From the NCBI GenBank assembly GCA_964649145.1, contig CAZYOQ010000004.1, forward strand, positions 26,396-90,395: DNA of 64,000 nt, written 5' to 3'. This document shows, in pieces, positions 1 through 8,520 of the stretch. The DNA is from MGBC163016 sp964649145. GTDB taxonomy: Bacteria; Actinomycetota; Coriobacteriia; Coriobacteriales; Eggerthellaceae. Position 1 is the first letter of the stretch, and each line of letters starts with the position of its first letter. Both the position numbers and the translations under genes were made by a program. The notes beneath the pieces are model-generated. The model made no database searches. It was not told the origin of the DNA and was given only the letters and a program-made list of their open reading frames with translations.

Positions 1-141
1 AGCGGTAATCCTGTCGAGGGCATCGATGCTGTCTCTGGCGCCACATGGTCTTCTTATTCTATTTTAGACGCATATTCCAATGCTGTTTCTGCCGCAATTG
101 AGTACGCGCAGGACAATAACTTAGAGTCAGAACAAGAGTAA
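1..141 (+). CDS. C-terminal end of an FMN-binding-domain protein (partial)
   Basis: The window opens inside this gene; 46 codons and a TAA stop remain. The visible residues contain D-A-V-S-G-A-T, which fits the Dxx(S/G)AT pattern where ApbE-type transferases attach FMN to a threonine in FMN-binding (RnfG/NqrC-like) domains. Such domains face the outside of the membrane and pass electrons in anaerobic respiration or extracellular electron transfer. The tail after the motif is short and acidic. Whether the whole protein is a small FMN-binding protein or a larger flavoprotein reductase lies outside the window. A T-rich hairpin terminator follows at 174-198. Confidence 0.7.
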   Translation, partial: SGNPVEGIDAVSGATWSSYSILDAYSNAVSAAIEYAQDNNLESEQE

Positions 142-173
142 AAATTACCGAAAAAATTTTCACGGAAATGTTA

Positions 174-198
174 AAACCGCTACGGTTTAATTTTTTTT
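174..198 (+). terminator. Rho-independent terminator after the FMN-binding gene
   Basis: AAACCG (174-179) pairs with CGGTTT (183-188) around a 3-nt loop and is followed by eight T residues after two A. It lies about 30 bp after the stop of the upstream gene. Confidence 0.65.
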
Positions 199-444
199 GA
201 CTTATTGCTGCGTAACCTGTCTATTAAATCTGAATTGCACCAATTTTATTTCTGGTGCACTAGTGTGACGCTGTACTGAACGACTTTTTCGTCTTTGCCA
301 CTTGGTAAACATTCGGCTAGTTCGCGGTCTTTTCGGAAGCCTGAAACGCTAGCCTAAGATCCAATTGTCGCGAGCATATCGCTCATAAGAAAAATCGGCT
401 CTAAATGTACTGATTAATGACCCGAATACCCCGTCTGTTTGGGT
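199..444. other. Intergenic region with no recognised gene
   Basis: This lies between the two facing terminators of the FMN-binding gene (plus) and pspA (minus). I see no convincing ORF, tRNA or repeat. The boundary is a convergent one, so no promoter is expected for either neighbour. Confidence 0.5.
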
Positions 445-475
445 CAAAAAAGCCCTAGGTTTTGACCTAGGGCTT
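445..475 (-). terminator. Rho-independent terminator of the pspA transcript
   Basis: AAGCCCTAGG (450-459) pairs with CCTAGGGCTT (466-475), a 10-bp perfect stem with a 6-nt loop. Read on the minus strand it is followed by a T-run (445-450). It lies 25 bp after the pspA stop. Confidence 0.85.
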
Positions 476-499
476 TGCTGTTTGGGGCGCTTTTGGAAT

Positions 500-1048
500 C
501 TAGCTCAGACCCATTTCTGCTTTCATCTTGGCTAGCTCGTCGTCTACTGCCTCGGTGCTTCCGGCTGCCTCGTATTTGCGGGCGAGCTCGTCGGCTTCGT
601 CTTTCGGCTCGGCGTTCAGTTCCGCCATCGCGTTGCTCTTGTCAAGCATCTCATCCGCCTTGCTCTCCATGCGGTTGAATGCGTTCATTGCGCCTTCTGC
701 CTTGGAACCCGCACTTGAGATGTCGTTCACCTTGTCTTGGGTNNNNNNNNNNNNNNNNNNNNNNNNNNNNNNNNNNNNNNNNNNNNNNNNNNNNNNNNNN
801 NNNNNNNNNNNNNNNNNNNNNNNNNNNNNNNNNNNNNNNNNNATCTCGCCCTGGTTCTCGTCCATGATGCGCTTGCAACGGGTCTCTTCAGCCATGACGC
901 TAGCGGTAGCCTCTTTGACTTCCGCGAGGTTCTCGGTGAGCTCGCGCATGTATTGGTCGACCATCTTCGTCGGGTCTTCCGCCTTGTCGAGTAGGTCGTT
1001 GAGGTTCGCCTTGATGATTGTGGTGAACCGATCTAGAATGCCTGCCAT
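500..1048 (-). CDS. pspA: PspA/IM30-family phage-shock protein (interrupted by assembly gap)
   Basis: PspA/IM30 proteins are ESCRT-III-like coiled-coil proteins that coat and protect the inner face of the cytoplasmic membrane under envelope stress. The N-terminus (MAGILDRF, then a segment with DPTKMVDQYMREL) is the typical PspA amphipathic start. The C-terminal part is an acidic, alanine-rich helix containing a FNRMESKADEMLDKS stretch characteristic of the family. The start ATG at 1048 has an AGGAGT ribosome site just upstream. A 100-N gap (743-842) falls in the middle. The apparent 182 residues are shorter than the usual ~220, so the gap probably hides more than 100 bp. The TPM-like membrane gene ends 8 bp upstream of this start, so the two are probably co-transcribed. 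Confidence 0.85.
   Translation of the reverse strand: MAGILDRFTTIIKANLNDLLDKAEDPTKMVDQYMRELTENLAEVKEATASVMAEETRCKRIMDENQGEXXXXXXXXXXXXXXXXXXXXXXXXXXXXXXXXXXTQDKVNDISSAGSKAEGAMNAFNRMESKADEMLDKSNAMAELNAEPKDEADELARKYEAAGSTEAVDDELAKMKAEMGLS
743..842. other. Assembly gap (100 N) inside pspA
   Basis: Exactly 100 N, the conventional filler for a gap of unknown size. The flanks are not duplicates of each other, unlike the gap in pyrD. Confidence 0.95.
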
Positions 1049-1056
1049 TTTTACTC

Positions 1057-1974
1057 CTATTCCGGCTTTGTAGCCTGTTCGTCCGCATTCGCGGAATTGA
1101 TACCGTTTGTATCTATGGTTGCGCCTGCATTTGCTTGCGTGCTTACAGGCGCATCTGGATTAACTTGCGTATTAGCAACCGGATTCGGGCTTGTCTGCCC
1201 GTCCGCATCCGAATACTTCTTCTCCAGATCCTCGAGGTCTTTATCCCCGAACTCCTCGAGCGGAGTGTTCAAGATGCGCTCCATGCGATCTGCCTCGCGC
1301 TTCTTCGCGTCTTGGCGGCGCTTGATGAGAATAGCAGCGATTATCATAATTACAAGAATGCCTATAACGATGACAATAGGGATGATGGGACTTAGGGTCT
1401 TGCTCATTATGTGGTCAGCGGTTTGCGAGAAAGTATTCGAGAATATTTCCTCTTCTGAAAGCGAGTAGTCGTCGTAATTGGCCTCAAGATATGCGGCTAG
1501 AATGCTTACCGCTTCATCGTCGATTACTGTGCGAGCCAAACTTCCACCATAGTAGCCGCAATTGTATCCACCGTTATTGTTGTCGCAAAAGACCAAGATA
1601 AAGTGAGCGTCGTCTTCGAAAAGTTTTTCATAAAGCTCTTGTGCCTTTTGTGTAAGTTCTTGGCTTGAAGTGCTATAGCCATTCGGAAGAATATAGACAT
1701 ATGGCCAGACGCCAGTCTTTTCGTAGAAGTGGCGCAATCCAGTCTCTAGAAGTGATGAAGTATGGATCCAGTCACCGTCTTCATCGGTGTAATACTGTGT
1801 TGCCTTTGCTGAGCCTTGTGCAAGAGCGGTTCTCTCAACTGTGGAATCTGGAACGGATGAAGAACAGGAATTAGAGAAAGAGGCAAATAGCCCGATGATA
1901 AAAACGATTGCAATGACGGCAATGATGATAGAAAAACAACCAAGATTGTTAGATTTTTTGGAATTAGGGTCGCT
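1057..1974 (-). CDS. TPM-like membrane protein, 5' end lost in assembly gap
   Basis: 306 codons (305 residues plus stop) are visible; the start lies in the gap at 1975-2074. In order: a polar stretch, a hydrophobic segment (about residues 10-32 of the visible part), an extracytoplasmic domain of about 150 residues, a second hydrophobic segment rich in I and V, a charged KRR-rich stretch, and a low-complexity tail rich in N, A, T and Q. The middle domain (phrases LLETGLRHFYEKTGVWPYVY and HFILVFCDNNNGGY) resembles TPM/Psb32-type domains, which sit on the outer side of membranes, but the match is by eye only. It sits 8 bp upstream of pspA on the same strand, so a role in envelope stress alongside PspA is an inference. 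Any N-terminal domain would be in the gap. Confidence 0.55.
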   Translation of the reverse strand, partial: SDPNSKKSNNLGCFSIIIAVIAIVFIIGLFASFSNSCSSSVPDSTVERTALAQGSAKATQYYTDEDGDWIHTSSLLETGLRHFYEKTGVWPYVYILPNGYSTSSQELTQKAQELYEKLFEDDAHFILVFCDNNNGGYNCGYYGGSLARTVIDDEAVSILAAYLEANYDDYSLSEEEIFSNTFSQTADHIMSKTLSPIIPIVIVIGILVIMIIAAILIKRRQDAKKREADRMERILNTPLEEFGDKDLEDLEKKYSDADGQTSPNPVANTQVNPDAPVSTQANAGATIDTNGINSANADEQATKPE

Positions 1975-2074
1975 NNNNNNNNNNNNNNNNNNNNNNNNNN
2001 NNNNNNNNNNNNNNNNNNNNNNNNNNNNNNNNNNNNNNNNNNNNNNNNNNNNNNNNNNNNNNNNNNNNNNNNNN
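1975..2074. other. Assembly gap (100 N) between divergent genes
   Basis: This gap hides the 5' ends of both the TPM-like gene (minus) and trmFO (plus), and so the divergent promoter region. No duplicated flank is visible. Confidence 0.95.
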
Positions 2075-3430
2075 GTGGCTGTCATAGGTGGAGGTCTTGC
2101 TGGTAGCGAGGCATCTTTGTGTCTTGCTAGGCAGGGCATTGATGTCGTGCTTTTCGAGATGAGGCCAAAAAAACAGACCTTGGTTCATCAAAGCGGCGAT
2201 TTTGCTGAACTTGTATGCTCGAATTCCCTTAAATCGAAAAAGCCGGACAGTGCGGCGGGCATGCTAAAGCGCGAACTTTCCCTCTTAGGATCACAGGTCT
2301 TAGAATGCGCATTGAATAATCAGGTGGATGCTGGTGGCGCCCTGGCGGTCAACAGGGTTGAGTTTGCGAGCGATGTTTCAAGATTGATACTTGAAAGCGA
2401 CCATATTGAAATTAGGCGAGAAGAGGTAGAGGACTTGAGCGGTCTTGCGCAAGGCTTCGACGCTTTGATAATTGCAACAGGGCCAATGACAAGCGACTCT
2501 CTTGCCGCGACCATCGAAGAAATCGTAGGGGAACAATCCCTTGCCTTCTATGATGCGGCAGCGCCAATAGTTTTGGCTAGCTCGCTTAACATGGAAAAGG
2601 TATTCCGCCAAAGTCGCTATGAGTGCGGCGATGGCGATTATCTGAACGCACCATTCTCGAAAGACGAATACGAAAACTTCATAAATGCCTTGGTAAATGC
2701 CGACAAAGTGATCAAGAAAGATTTCGAGACAGCAGAACTTTTCCAAGCTTGCCAGCCTATTGAGGAAATCGCCAGGAAAGGTGTTGATGCGGCAAGGTTT
2801 GGGCCAATGAAACCTGTAGGCTTGACAGATCCTTCTATCGGCAGGCGTCCTTGGGCAGCCGTCCAGCTTCGCGCGGAAGACGCGGCGGCGCAGTCGTTTA
2901 ACTTGGTTGGCTTCCAGACCAACCTTACTTTCCCTGAACAAAACCGCGTATTTCGTATGATTCCAGGTCTTGAGAACGCGGAATTTGCGCGGTATGGCGT
3001 CATGCATCGAAACACTTTCATCGATGCCCCGAAATGCATTAACGAAAACGGCCGGGCTAAGGATGGCATCGCTAATAAGCTTGGTATTCCCACTTATTTT
3101 GCAGGTCAAGTATCTGGCACGGAAGGCTATTGTGAGGCTATAAGGTCTGGTCTTAATTGCGCAATAGGGGTCTTCTTCGAACTGAACGAAAAAGTGGCGC
3201 CTAAGTTGCCGAAAGCTAGCGTATTTGGGTCTTTGATGGCTTATGCATCATCAAGTGACACGCAAAACTACCAACCAATGCATGTTAACTTTGGAATTAT
3301 CGAGCCCCTGCAAGAGCGGGTTAAAAACAAGCGGCTTCGCTACGAAAAATATGCCGAAAGGGGAGAGGCTGCGATTACTTTGTATGTGAACGAATTAGTG
3401 GCAGCTGGGTTTAAGGTAAACGATGAGTGA
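2075..3430 (+). CDS. trmFO: tRNA m5U54 methyltransferase TrmFO, 5' end in gap
   Basis: TrmFO methylates U54 in the T loop of tRNAs using methylenetetrahydrofolate and FAD. The visible frame begins at VAVIGGGLAGSEAS, the GxGxxG dinucleotide-binding loop that normally starts within the first few residues, so only a handful of N-terminal residues are missing. Further family hallmarks are the ELVCSNSLKS stretch with a conserved cysteine, the segment FGPMKPVGL, and the C-terminal GQVSGTEGYCEA loop. 451 residues are visible, close to the usual ~435-450. It overlaps xerC by 8 bp, the same trmFO-xerC order seen in Bacillus and relatives. Confidence 0.95.
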   Translation: MAVIGGGLAGSEASLCLARQGIDVVLFEMRPKKQTLVHQSGDFAELVCSNSLKSKKPDSAAGMLKRELSLLGSQVLECALNNQVDAGGALAVNRVEFASDVSRLILESDHIEIRREEVEDLSGLAQGFDALIIATGPMTSDSLAATIEEIVGEQSLAFYDAAAPIVLASSLNMEKVFRQSRYECGDGDYLNAPFSKDEYENFINALVNADKVIKKDFETAELFQACQPIEEIARKGVDAARFGPMKPVGLTDPSIGRRPWAAVQLRAEDAAAQSFNLVGFQTNLTFPEQNRVFRMIPGLENAEFARYGVMHRNTFIDAPKCINENGRAKDGIANKLGIPTYFAGQVSGTEGYCEAIRSGLNCAIGVFFELNEKVAPKLPKASVFGSLMAYASSSDTQNYQPMHVNFGIIEPLQERVKNKRLRYEKYAERGEAAITLYVNELVAAGFKVNDE

Positions 3431-4394
3431 GTTGCCCAATAATGCTTCCTTAGAAGAGAGCGTAGAGCTTGATTTGGTGGGGGCAGAAGAGCTCGCTTCT
3501 TTCCTTGACAGCCTGCGATTCGAACGCAATTATTCGGAAAATACTGTCAGGAACTATTCCGTTGACATCTCGGATTTTTTACGCTGGGCCAAACGGGGTG
3601 ACTTAGATCCGTTCAATTTGACTCGAAGGCAGGCTAGGCGCTATTTGGGCGACCTTGATGCGGCCGCGTATAAAAGAGCCACAGTCAATAGAAGGCTTTC
3701 AGCTGTGAAGGGCTTTTTTAAGTGGCTCAAGGTGAAAGGACGTCTTGAACAAGACCCGTTTTCGGCATTATCAGGACCTAAAGTAGCAACGCGGCTTCCA
3801 AAGGCTATAGCTCAAGCAGATATGGACAAATTGCTTGATGTGCACGAAAAGGCCGCAAATGACTTGGAGGTGGGCTCAAGTAAATATGCGCAGGAATTGC
3901 GCGACCAAGCGGTGCTTGAGCTGATTTATGCCGCAGGGCTTCGAGTCTCAGAGGCCTCAACGCTACTTATCGAAAACCTAGATCTGAAATCCGGACAAGT
4001 CAGAGTCATGGGCAAGGGTTCAAAGGAGCGAATAGTTCCTATTCACGATAAAGCCGTCCAATCCATTAGCCTCTACTTAAAGGAAGGTAGATCTATCCTG
4101 GCAAGTCGTACATCTCCTTCCAATTTATTTTTGTCGACTCGAGGAAATGCTTATTCTGCAGATGCCATCAGGAAGATGTTTAAGAAGACCTTACTTGCAG
4201 CAGGGCTAGACCCAACACTTTCCCCTCACGCTCTTCGTCACTCCTTTGCTACAGACGTGCTTGTTGGGGGAGCAGACCTCAGAAGCGTACAAGAGATGCT
4301 TGGGCATTCAAGCTTGTCGACCACCCAAATTTATACGCATATAAGTGATGAGCGCTTAAAGGATGTACACCATCAAGCCCACCCACGGGGTTGA
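3423..4394 (+). CDS. xerC: Tyrosine recombinase XerC/XerD type
   Basis: This 323-residue site-specific recombinase resolves chromosome dimers at dif during division. The N-terminal SAM-like core-binding domain covers about residues 18-110. The catalytic domain carries R174 (AAGLRVSE), K198 (MGKGSK), H269-x-x-R272 (SPHALRHSF), H295 (MLGHSS) and nucleophile Y304 (QIYTH); all six positions are intact. The ATG overlaps the end of trmFO. Clean chromosomal context and gene order favour the housekeeping recombinase over a phage or transposon integrase. XerC versus XerD cannot be settled from motifs alone; gene order suggests XerC. Confidence 0.88.
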   Translation: MSELPNNASLEESVELDLVGAEELASFLDSLRFERNYSENTVRNYSVDISDFLRWAKRGDLDPFNLTRRQARRYLGDLDAAAYKRATVNRRLSAVKGFFKWLKVKGRLEQDPFSALSGPKVATRLPKAIAQADMDKLLDVHEKAANDLEVGSSKYAQELRDQAVLELIYAAGLRVSEASTLLIENLDLKSGQVRVMGKGSKERIVPIHDKAVQSISLYLKEGRSILASRTSPSNLFLSTRGNAYSADAIRKMFKKTLLAAGLDPTLSPHALRHSFATDVLVGGADLRSVQEMLGHSSLSTTQIYTHISDERLKDVHHQAHPRG

Positions 4395-4544
4395 CGCCCT
4401 AAGGGCACAGTGCACGCGATCTAGGTTCGTTCGGGAAGCTANNNNNNNNNNNNNNNNNNNNNNNNNNNNNNNNNNNNNNNNNNNNNNNNNNNNNNNNNNN
4501 NNNNNNNNNNNNNNNNNNNNNNNNNNNNNNNNNNNNNNNNNGGC

Positions 4545-4567
4545 TTGCCTTCGTTGCGCGAAGGCAA
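4545..4567. repeat. Palindromic hairpin with GCCTTCG core
   Basis: TTGCCTTCG (4545-4553) pairs perfectly with CGAAGGCAA (4559-4567) around a 5-nt loop. The same core occurs in a hairpin at 56239-56269, also followed by a C-rich CTCA..CCGC tail, so the two could belong to one repeat family. There is no T-run, so it is not an ordinary terminator. Confidence 0.5.
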
Positions 4568-4682
4568 CTCAGCCGCCCCGCGCGCCTATCTCACGCACCC
4601 TGAGCCCTTATGGCTCCGTTACGGCGTACGAAATTCATTTCTATATATTTGATTGAAGATTTCTTGTTCTGCGCAAAATACA

Positions 4683-4696
4683 CGAACAAATATTCG
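4683..4696 (+). promoter_or_regulatory. Candidate LexA (SOS) operator upstream of uvrA
   Basis: CGAACAAATATTCG matches the Gram-positive/actinobacterial LexA consensus CGAAC-N4-GTTCG at all positions but one (A for G). It lies about 50 bp before the uvrA start and just upstream of a plausible -10 TAGAAT at 4707-4712. uvrA is a classic SOS gene, which supports the reading. Confidence 0.6.
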
Positions 4697-4746
4697 CGTT
4701 CCGTTGTAGAATTATCGCAAAAACTACAGAGTGAAAGATAAGCTAG

Positions 4747-7677
4747 ATGCCGCAGACAGATATCGTTATCAAGGGTGCTCGCGAGCACAACCTCAAAGAC
4801 GTCGATCTAACCATCCCAAGAGACAAATTAACCGTTATAACAGGGCTTTCTGGCTCTGGTAAGTCTTCTTTGGCATTCGACACCATATATGCGGAAGGAC
4901 AGCGACGCTATGTCGAAAGTCTTTCAAGTTATGCTCGAATGTTTTTGGGGCAGATGAACAAACCCGATATCGATTCAATCGACGGGCTTTCTCCTGCTGT
5001 TTCTATCGACCAGAAAACCACTTCCAAAAATCCTCGTTCAACCGTTGGAACCACCACAGAGATATACGACTATCTTCGTTTGCTATTTGCCAGAATAGGA
5101 ATCCCACACTGCCCTATATGTGGGCGTGTTATCAAAAAACAAACAACCGACCAGGTTACAGATGAGATTATCGCTCTTGGAGGCGGCGAGCCTCTGAAGG
5201 CGGCCATCATGGCTCCTGTGATTACCGGGCGCAAAGGCGAGTTCACCAAGCTCTTCGCCGACCTTGCGAAAGAGGGCTTCACACGCGTTCGCGTAGATGG
5301 CGAGCAGATGCGTCTCGATGAAGGATCAATCACCCTTAAGAAGAACTTCAAGCATTTTATTGACGTCATAGTTGATAGGGTTGTGCTAAAAGAATCGGCC
5401 ACAAGAAGAATTGCCGAAGCTGTAGAACTTGCTACCCAGCTATCAGATGGCCGCGTTCTTGTTCAAGTGCTTGATGGAGAAGGTAAGGCGAAAGCTGGCG
5501 AGTCGCAAGTCTCTTCGGGCGCGAAAGGGTCGCTAAATGAAGGCGAATATCTTTTTTCGCTTGCGCTTGCTTGCCCAGAACATGGCTTCTCGATGGATGA
5601 ACTTCATCCCCGCGACTTCTCTTTTAATGCGCCATACGGGTCGTGTCCTGAATGCTTTGGCATAGGCAGCAAGGAAGAGGTTGACGAGTCGCTAATAATT
5701 ACCGATACCTCCCTTTCCGTTGCAGAAGGCGTAATTAGCCCGCTTAAATACGGAAACTATTATCCGCAAGTGCTTAAAGCGGTTGTTCACCATATGGGCG
5801 AATCTGAAAATACGCCCTGGGAAGATCTTTCCCCGAAAACCCGCAAGGCGCTTATGCACGGGCTTGGAAGCGAGAGGGTGAAGGTCGAATATACGAAGCT
5901 CGATGGCTTGCACACTCACTGGTATATCGAATGGGAAGGTGTACTTGAGGCGGTAAAACGTAAGTTCAGCGAAGCTGACACCGACAAGAAGCGCGAGAAA
6001 CTGCAGTCGTATTTTGCGACAATTCCTTGTAAGGCTTGCAAGGGCAAGCGTCTGAAGCCTGAGATTTTGGCCGTTACGGTTGGGGGCAAGAATATCCATG
6101 AGGTAACCGAACTTTCCGCCAAGAAGTGCTATGACTTCTTTGCATCGTTGAAGCTGGAAAGTAAGCAAGATGCTTTTATTGCGACCCCTATTATCAAAGA
6201 GATACTTGCCAGGTTGAAGTTTCTGGTAGATGTTGGCCTTGACTATTTGACTCTTGAGCGCGCCACAGCAACTCTATCTGGCGGCGAGGCACAAAGGATC
6301 CGCTTGGCAACTCAAATTGGCGCAGGTCTTATGGGTGTTCTTTACATTTTGGATGAACCTTCTATTGGACTTCACCAAAGAGATAACGCACGTCTTATCC
6401 AAACGCTTGAGCGTCTGCGCGACTTAGGAAACACCGTAATTGTGGTCGAACACGACGAGGACACCATTCGAAGCGCCGACTATGTTGTAGACATGGGGCC
6501 GTTTGCAGGAGAACATGGCGGCTATGTAACAGCTGCTGGAAGTCCTGAAGAACTTATGGAGGCAGAAGGCTCCATTACCGCCGACTATTTATCTGGACGC
6601 AAGCAGATTCCCGTGCCAAAGACGCGGCGAAAGCCAAAAAAGGGAAAACTGAAGCTAACAGGGGCTGCGCAGAACAATCTTAGAAATGTAGCGTTAGAAG
6701 TTCCACTTGGAACATTCACTGTTGTTACGGGCGTCTCAGGGTCTGGCAAAAGCTCGCTTATAAACGACACTCTTGCTCCGATACTTGCCAATAGGCTAAA
6801 TCACGCTCATAGGCCATCGGGTCCTTATAAGAAAATATCGGGCTTAGAGGCTCTCGACAAGGTAGTCAACATCGACCAAAGCCCTATTGGTCGCACGCCC
6901 CGCTCAAATCCTGCAACCTATATAGGACTTTGGGATGATATCCGTAACCTGTTCGCATCTACACAAGAATCGAAGGCCAGAGGATATTCGCCCGGAAGGT
7001 TTTCGTTCAACGTTAAAGGTGGGCGTTGCGAGGCCTGCAAAGGCGATGGCCAGATAAAGATAGAGATGCACTTTCTGCCTGACATTTATGTACCTTGTGA
7101 GGTATGTGAGGGTACACGCTACAATCGCGAGACGCTTCAGGTCACATATCGCGGCAAAAATATCTCTGAGGTATTGGATATGACGGTAGATGATGCTCTT
7201 GCGTTCTTCGAGAACATCCCTGCTGTAAAGCGCAAGCTGCAAACACTTAAAGATGTGGGTCTTGGCTATATTAGGCTAGGTCAGCCTGCCACAACGCTTT
7301 CGGGTGGCGAGGCACAGCGAGTGAAACTTTCAAGTGAGCTGCAGAAAAGATCCACTGGCAAGACCTTCTACATTCTTGATGAACCCACAACAGGCCTACA
7401 TTTTGAAGATGTGAAGCAACTGCTTGCTGTGCTTCAACGCCTAGTCGATAGTGGCAACACTGTGCTTGTTATCGAACATAACCTTGACGTGATTAAATCG
7501 GCTGACCATATAGTTGACCTTGGTCCTGAAGGCGGCGATAAAGGAGGCCTTATTATCGCGACTGGCACGCCAGAGCAAGTCGCTAATGAAAAAGGTAGCT
7601 ATACAGGGCAATTTCTGAAGCGTGTTTTAGCATTTGCAGGTGAAGATGCAGCTATGACAGAAAGCAAAAAAGGTTAG
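4747..7677 (+). CDS. uvrA: Excinuclease ABC subunit A (UvrA)
   Basis: UvrA is the damage-sensing ATPase dimer of nucleotide excision repair and loads UvrB on DNA. At 976 residues it is at the upper end of the family range. The first Walker A (GLSGSGKSS) is at about residues 33-41. A zinc module with HCPICG follows, then the insertion domain, then an LSGGEAQR signature and a Walker B ending ILDEPS. The second ABC half has GVSGSGKSS, the C-terminal zinc module (CEACKGDG and CEVCEG), a second LSGGEAQR and ILDEPT. The ATG has only a weak ribosome site. Regulation is probably through the LexA-like box at 4683-4696. The next gene starts 3 bp after the stop. Confidence 0.97.
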   Translation: MPQTDIVIKGAREHNLKDVDLTIPRDKLTVITGLSGSGKSSLAFDTIYAEGQRRYVESLSSYARMFLGQMNKPDIDSIDGLSPAVSIDQKTTSKNPRSTVGTTTEIYDYLRLLFARIGIPHCPICGRVIKKQTTDQVTDEIIALGGGEPLKAAIMAPVITGRKGEFTKLFADLAKEGFTRVRVDGEQMRLDEGSITLKKNFKHFIDVIVDRVVLKESATRRIAEAVELATQLSDGRVLVQVLDGEGKAKAGESQVSSGAKGSLNEGEYLFSLALACPEHGFSMDELHPRDFSFNAPYGSCPECFGIGSKEEVDESLIITDTSLSVAEGVISPLKYGNYYPQVLKAVVHHMGESENTPWEDLSPKTRKALMHGLGSERVKVEYTKLDGLHTHWYIEWEGVLEAVKRKFSEADTDKKREKLQSYFATIPCKACKGKRLKPEILAVTVGGKNIHEVTELSAKKCYDFFASLKLESKQDAFIATPIIKEILARLKFLVDVGLDYLTLERATATLSGGEAQRIRLATQIGAGLMGVLYILDEPSIGLHQRDNARLIQTLERLRDLGNTVIVVEHDEDTIRSADYVVDMGPFAGEHGGYVTAAGSPEELMEAEGSITADYLSGRKQIPVPKTRRKPKKGKLKLTGAAQNNLRNVALEVPLGTFTVVTGVSGSGKSSLINDTLAPILANRLNHAHRPSGPYKKISGLEALDKVVNIDQSPIGRTPRSNPATYIGLWDDIRNLFASTQESKARGYSPGRFSFNVKGGRCEACKGDGQIKIEMHFLPDIYVPCEVCEGTRYNRETLQVTYRGKNISEVLDMTVDDALAFFENIPAVKRKLQTLKDVGLGYIRLGQPATTLSGGEAQRVKLSSELQKRSTGKTFYILDEPTTGLHFEDVKQLLAVLQRLVDSGNTVLVIEHNLDVIKSADHIVDLGPEGGDKGGLIIATGTPEQVANEKGSYTGQFLKRVLAFAGEDAAMTESKKG

Positions 7678-7680
7678 AAA

Positions 7681-8448
7681 ATGGGCGACGCCTCGCGCAA
7701 AATTCCTCGCGAGAAAATCGCGCTTGTCATCTTTGTGGCCATGATAATCGCAGGCCTTACCCTTGCCAGCATGTATTTTTTGGTAGGGCGTCAATTAAAC
7801 ACAACGGCTACCGTGGTCGATGATGCTACAGGCAATATGCAGGATTATTCGATAGTGGCTTTCGCTGGCGTAGCTAAAGACCCTAAGCTTGTAGATGTAT
7901 CCAAGAGCGAGGAATCTTTAGGCGAAGATGTTTATGCGCGCGCGCTTGGACAAGCTGCTGCTTCTAGCGTTAAGTCTGAACTAATTAGCGCTTATAAGCA
8001 ATTAGATGTTCACTCCTCTCTTTTAGGAAACCACCTCTTTGTTTCCGATGTTCGAAATGCTTATGAGCTAAAAGGTGCTGAAGTCATCACTATAGATATC
8101 TCTAACCTAAAAAAATATAGCGAACCTACCATTATCGGGTCTGGAATGAGAACATTCGGCGTCTTTTCCACCACTACATATATTTCAAAAGCTAAGCTCA
8201 AAACTCTTGTTGAGGGACTACGCACTAAAGGTGCACAAAGTATTATCTGCCTGACCACAAATATTTCCAATTTGTCTACATTTAACGGGTTGGATGCTGT
8301 CGTCTCCCTTACGAATGTTTCCGACGAGGAAAGAAGTGCATCCCTAGGCTCTACCCTGCTTATCGATGCGCCTTCAAAAGATGAGGTAGGGGTCATACTT
8401 TTTTCTAAGACGAATGTCTCTTCCTACAAGACTGTTAAGACCATTTAA
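7681..8448 (+). CDS. Membrane-anchored protein of unknown function
   Basis: 255 residues. A short basic N-terminus (RKIPREK) precedes one hydrophobic segment at about residues 13-35, so the rest probably lies outside the cell. The outer part is a mixed alpha/beta domain with a tyrosine/serine-rich strand pattern (about 110-190) and no motif I recognise. It starts 3 bp after uvrA and is likely co-transcribed, but nothing in it suggests DNA repair. A small accessory envelope protein riding on the uvrA transcript is the simplest view. Confidence 0.6.
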   Translation: MGDASRKIPREKIALVIFVAMIIAGLTLASMYFLVGRQLNTTATVVDDATGNMQDYSIVAFAGVAKDPKLVDVSKSEESLGEDVYARALGQAAASSVKSELISAYKQLDVHSSLLGNHLFVSDVRNAYELKGAEVITIDISNLKKYSEPTIIGSGMRTFGVFSTTTYISKAKLKTLVEGLRTKGAQSIICLTTNISNLSTFNGLDAVVSLTNVSDEERSASLGSTLLIDAPSKDEVGVILFSKTNVSSYKTVKTI

Positions 8449-8500
8449 TCGATTATTGTTCCAAATCAACAAATTTTCATTATTAGTAAACAAATAGAAA

Positions 8501-8506
8501 TATAAT
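8501..8506 (+). promoter_or_regulatory. Candidate -10 box of the gdhA promoter
   Basis: A perfect TATAAT in AT-rich DNA, 82 bp upstream of the gdhA start. No good -35 hexamer is seen at 16-18 bp, which would suit an activator-dependent promoter. If used, transcription would start near 8513 and the tandem repeats at 8521-8571 would lie in the leader. Confidence 0.5.
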
Positions 8507-8520
8507 TTTGCATCGGCGCA

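Larger units (their letters stand above)
4395..4746. other. Intergenic region between xerC and uvrA, with assembly gap 4442-4541
   Basis: About 350 bp. It holds a short palindrome (GCCCTAAGGGC, 4396-4406), a 100-N gap, a GC-rich hairpin right at the gap edge (4545-4567) and then AT-rich DNA with a LexA-like box and a possible -10 (TAGAAT, 4707-4712) before uvrA. The GC-rich palindromic DNA next to the gap suggests the assembler broke at a structured or repeated element. Confidence 0.6.

Noticed and set aside
1841..3430. A single long frame joining antisense sequence, the 1975-2074 gap and trmFO
   Set aside because: The part before the gap is the complement of the TPM-like gene, and N-runs cannot support a fusion; only 2075-3430 is real coding DNA.
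3423..4394. Phage or integron integrase
   Set aside because: Gene order trmFO-xerC, normal length and absence of attachment sites or phage genes fit the housekeeping recombinase.
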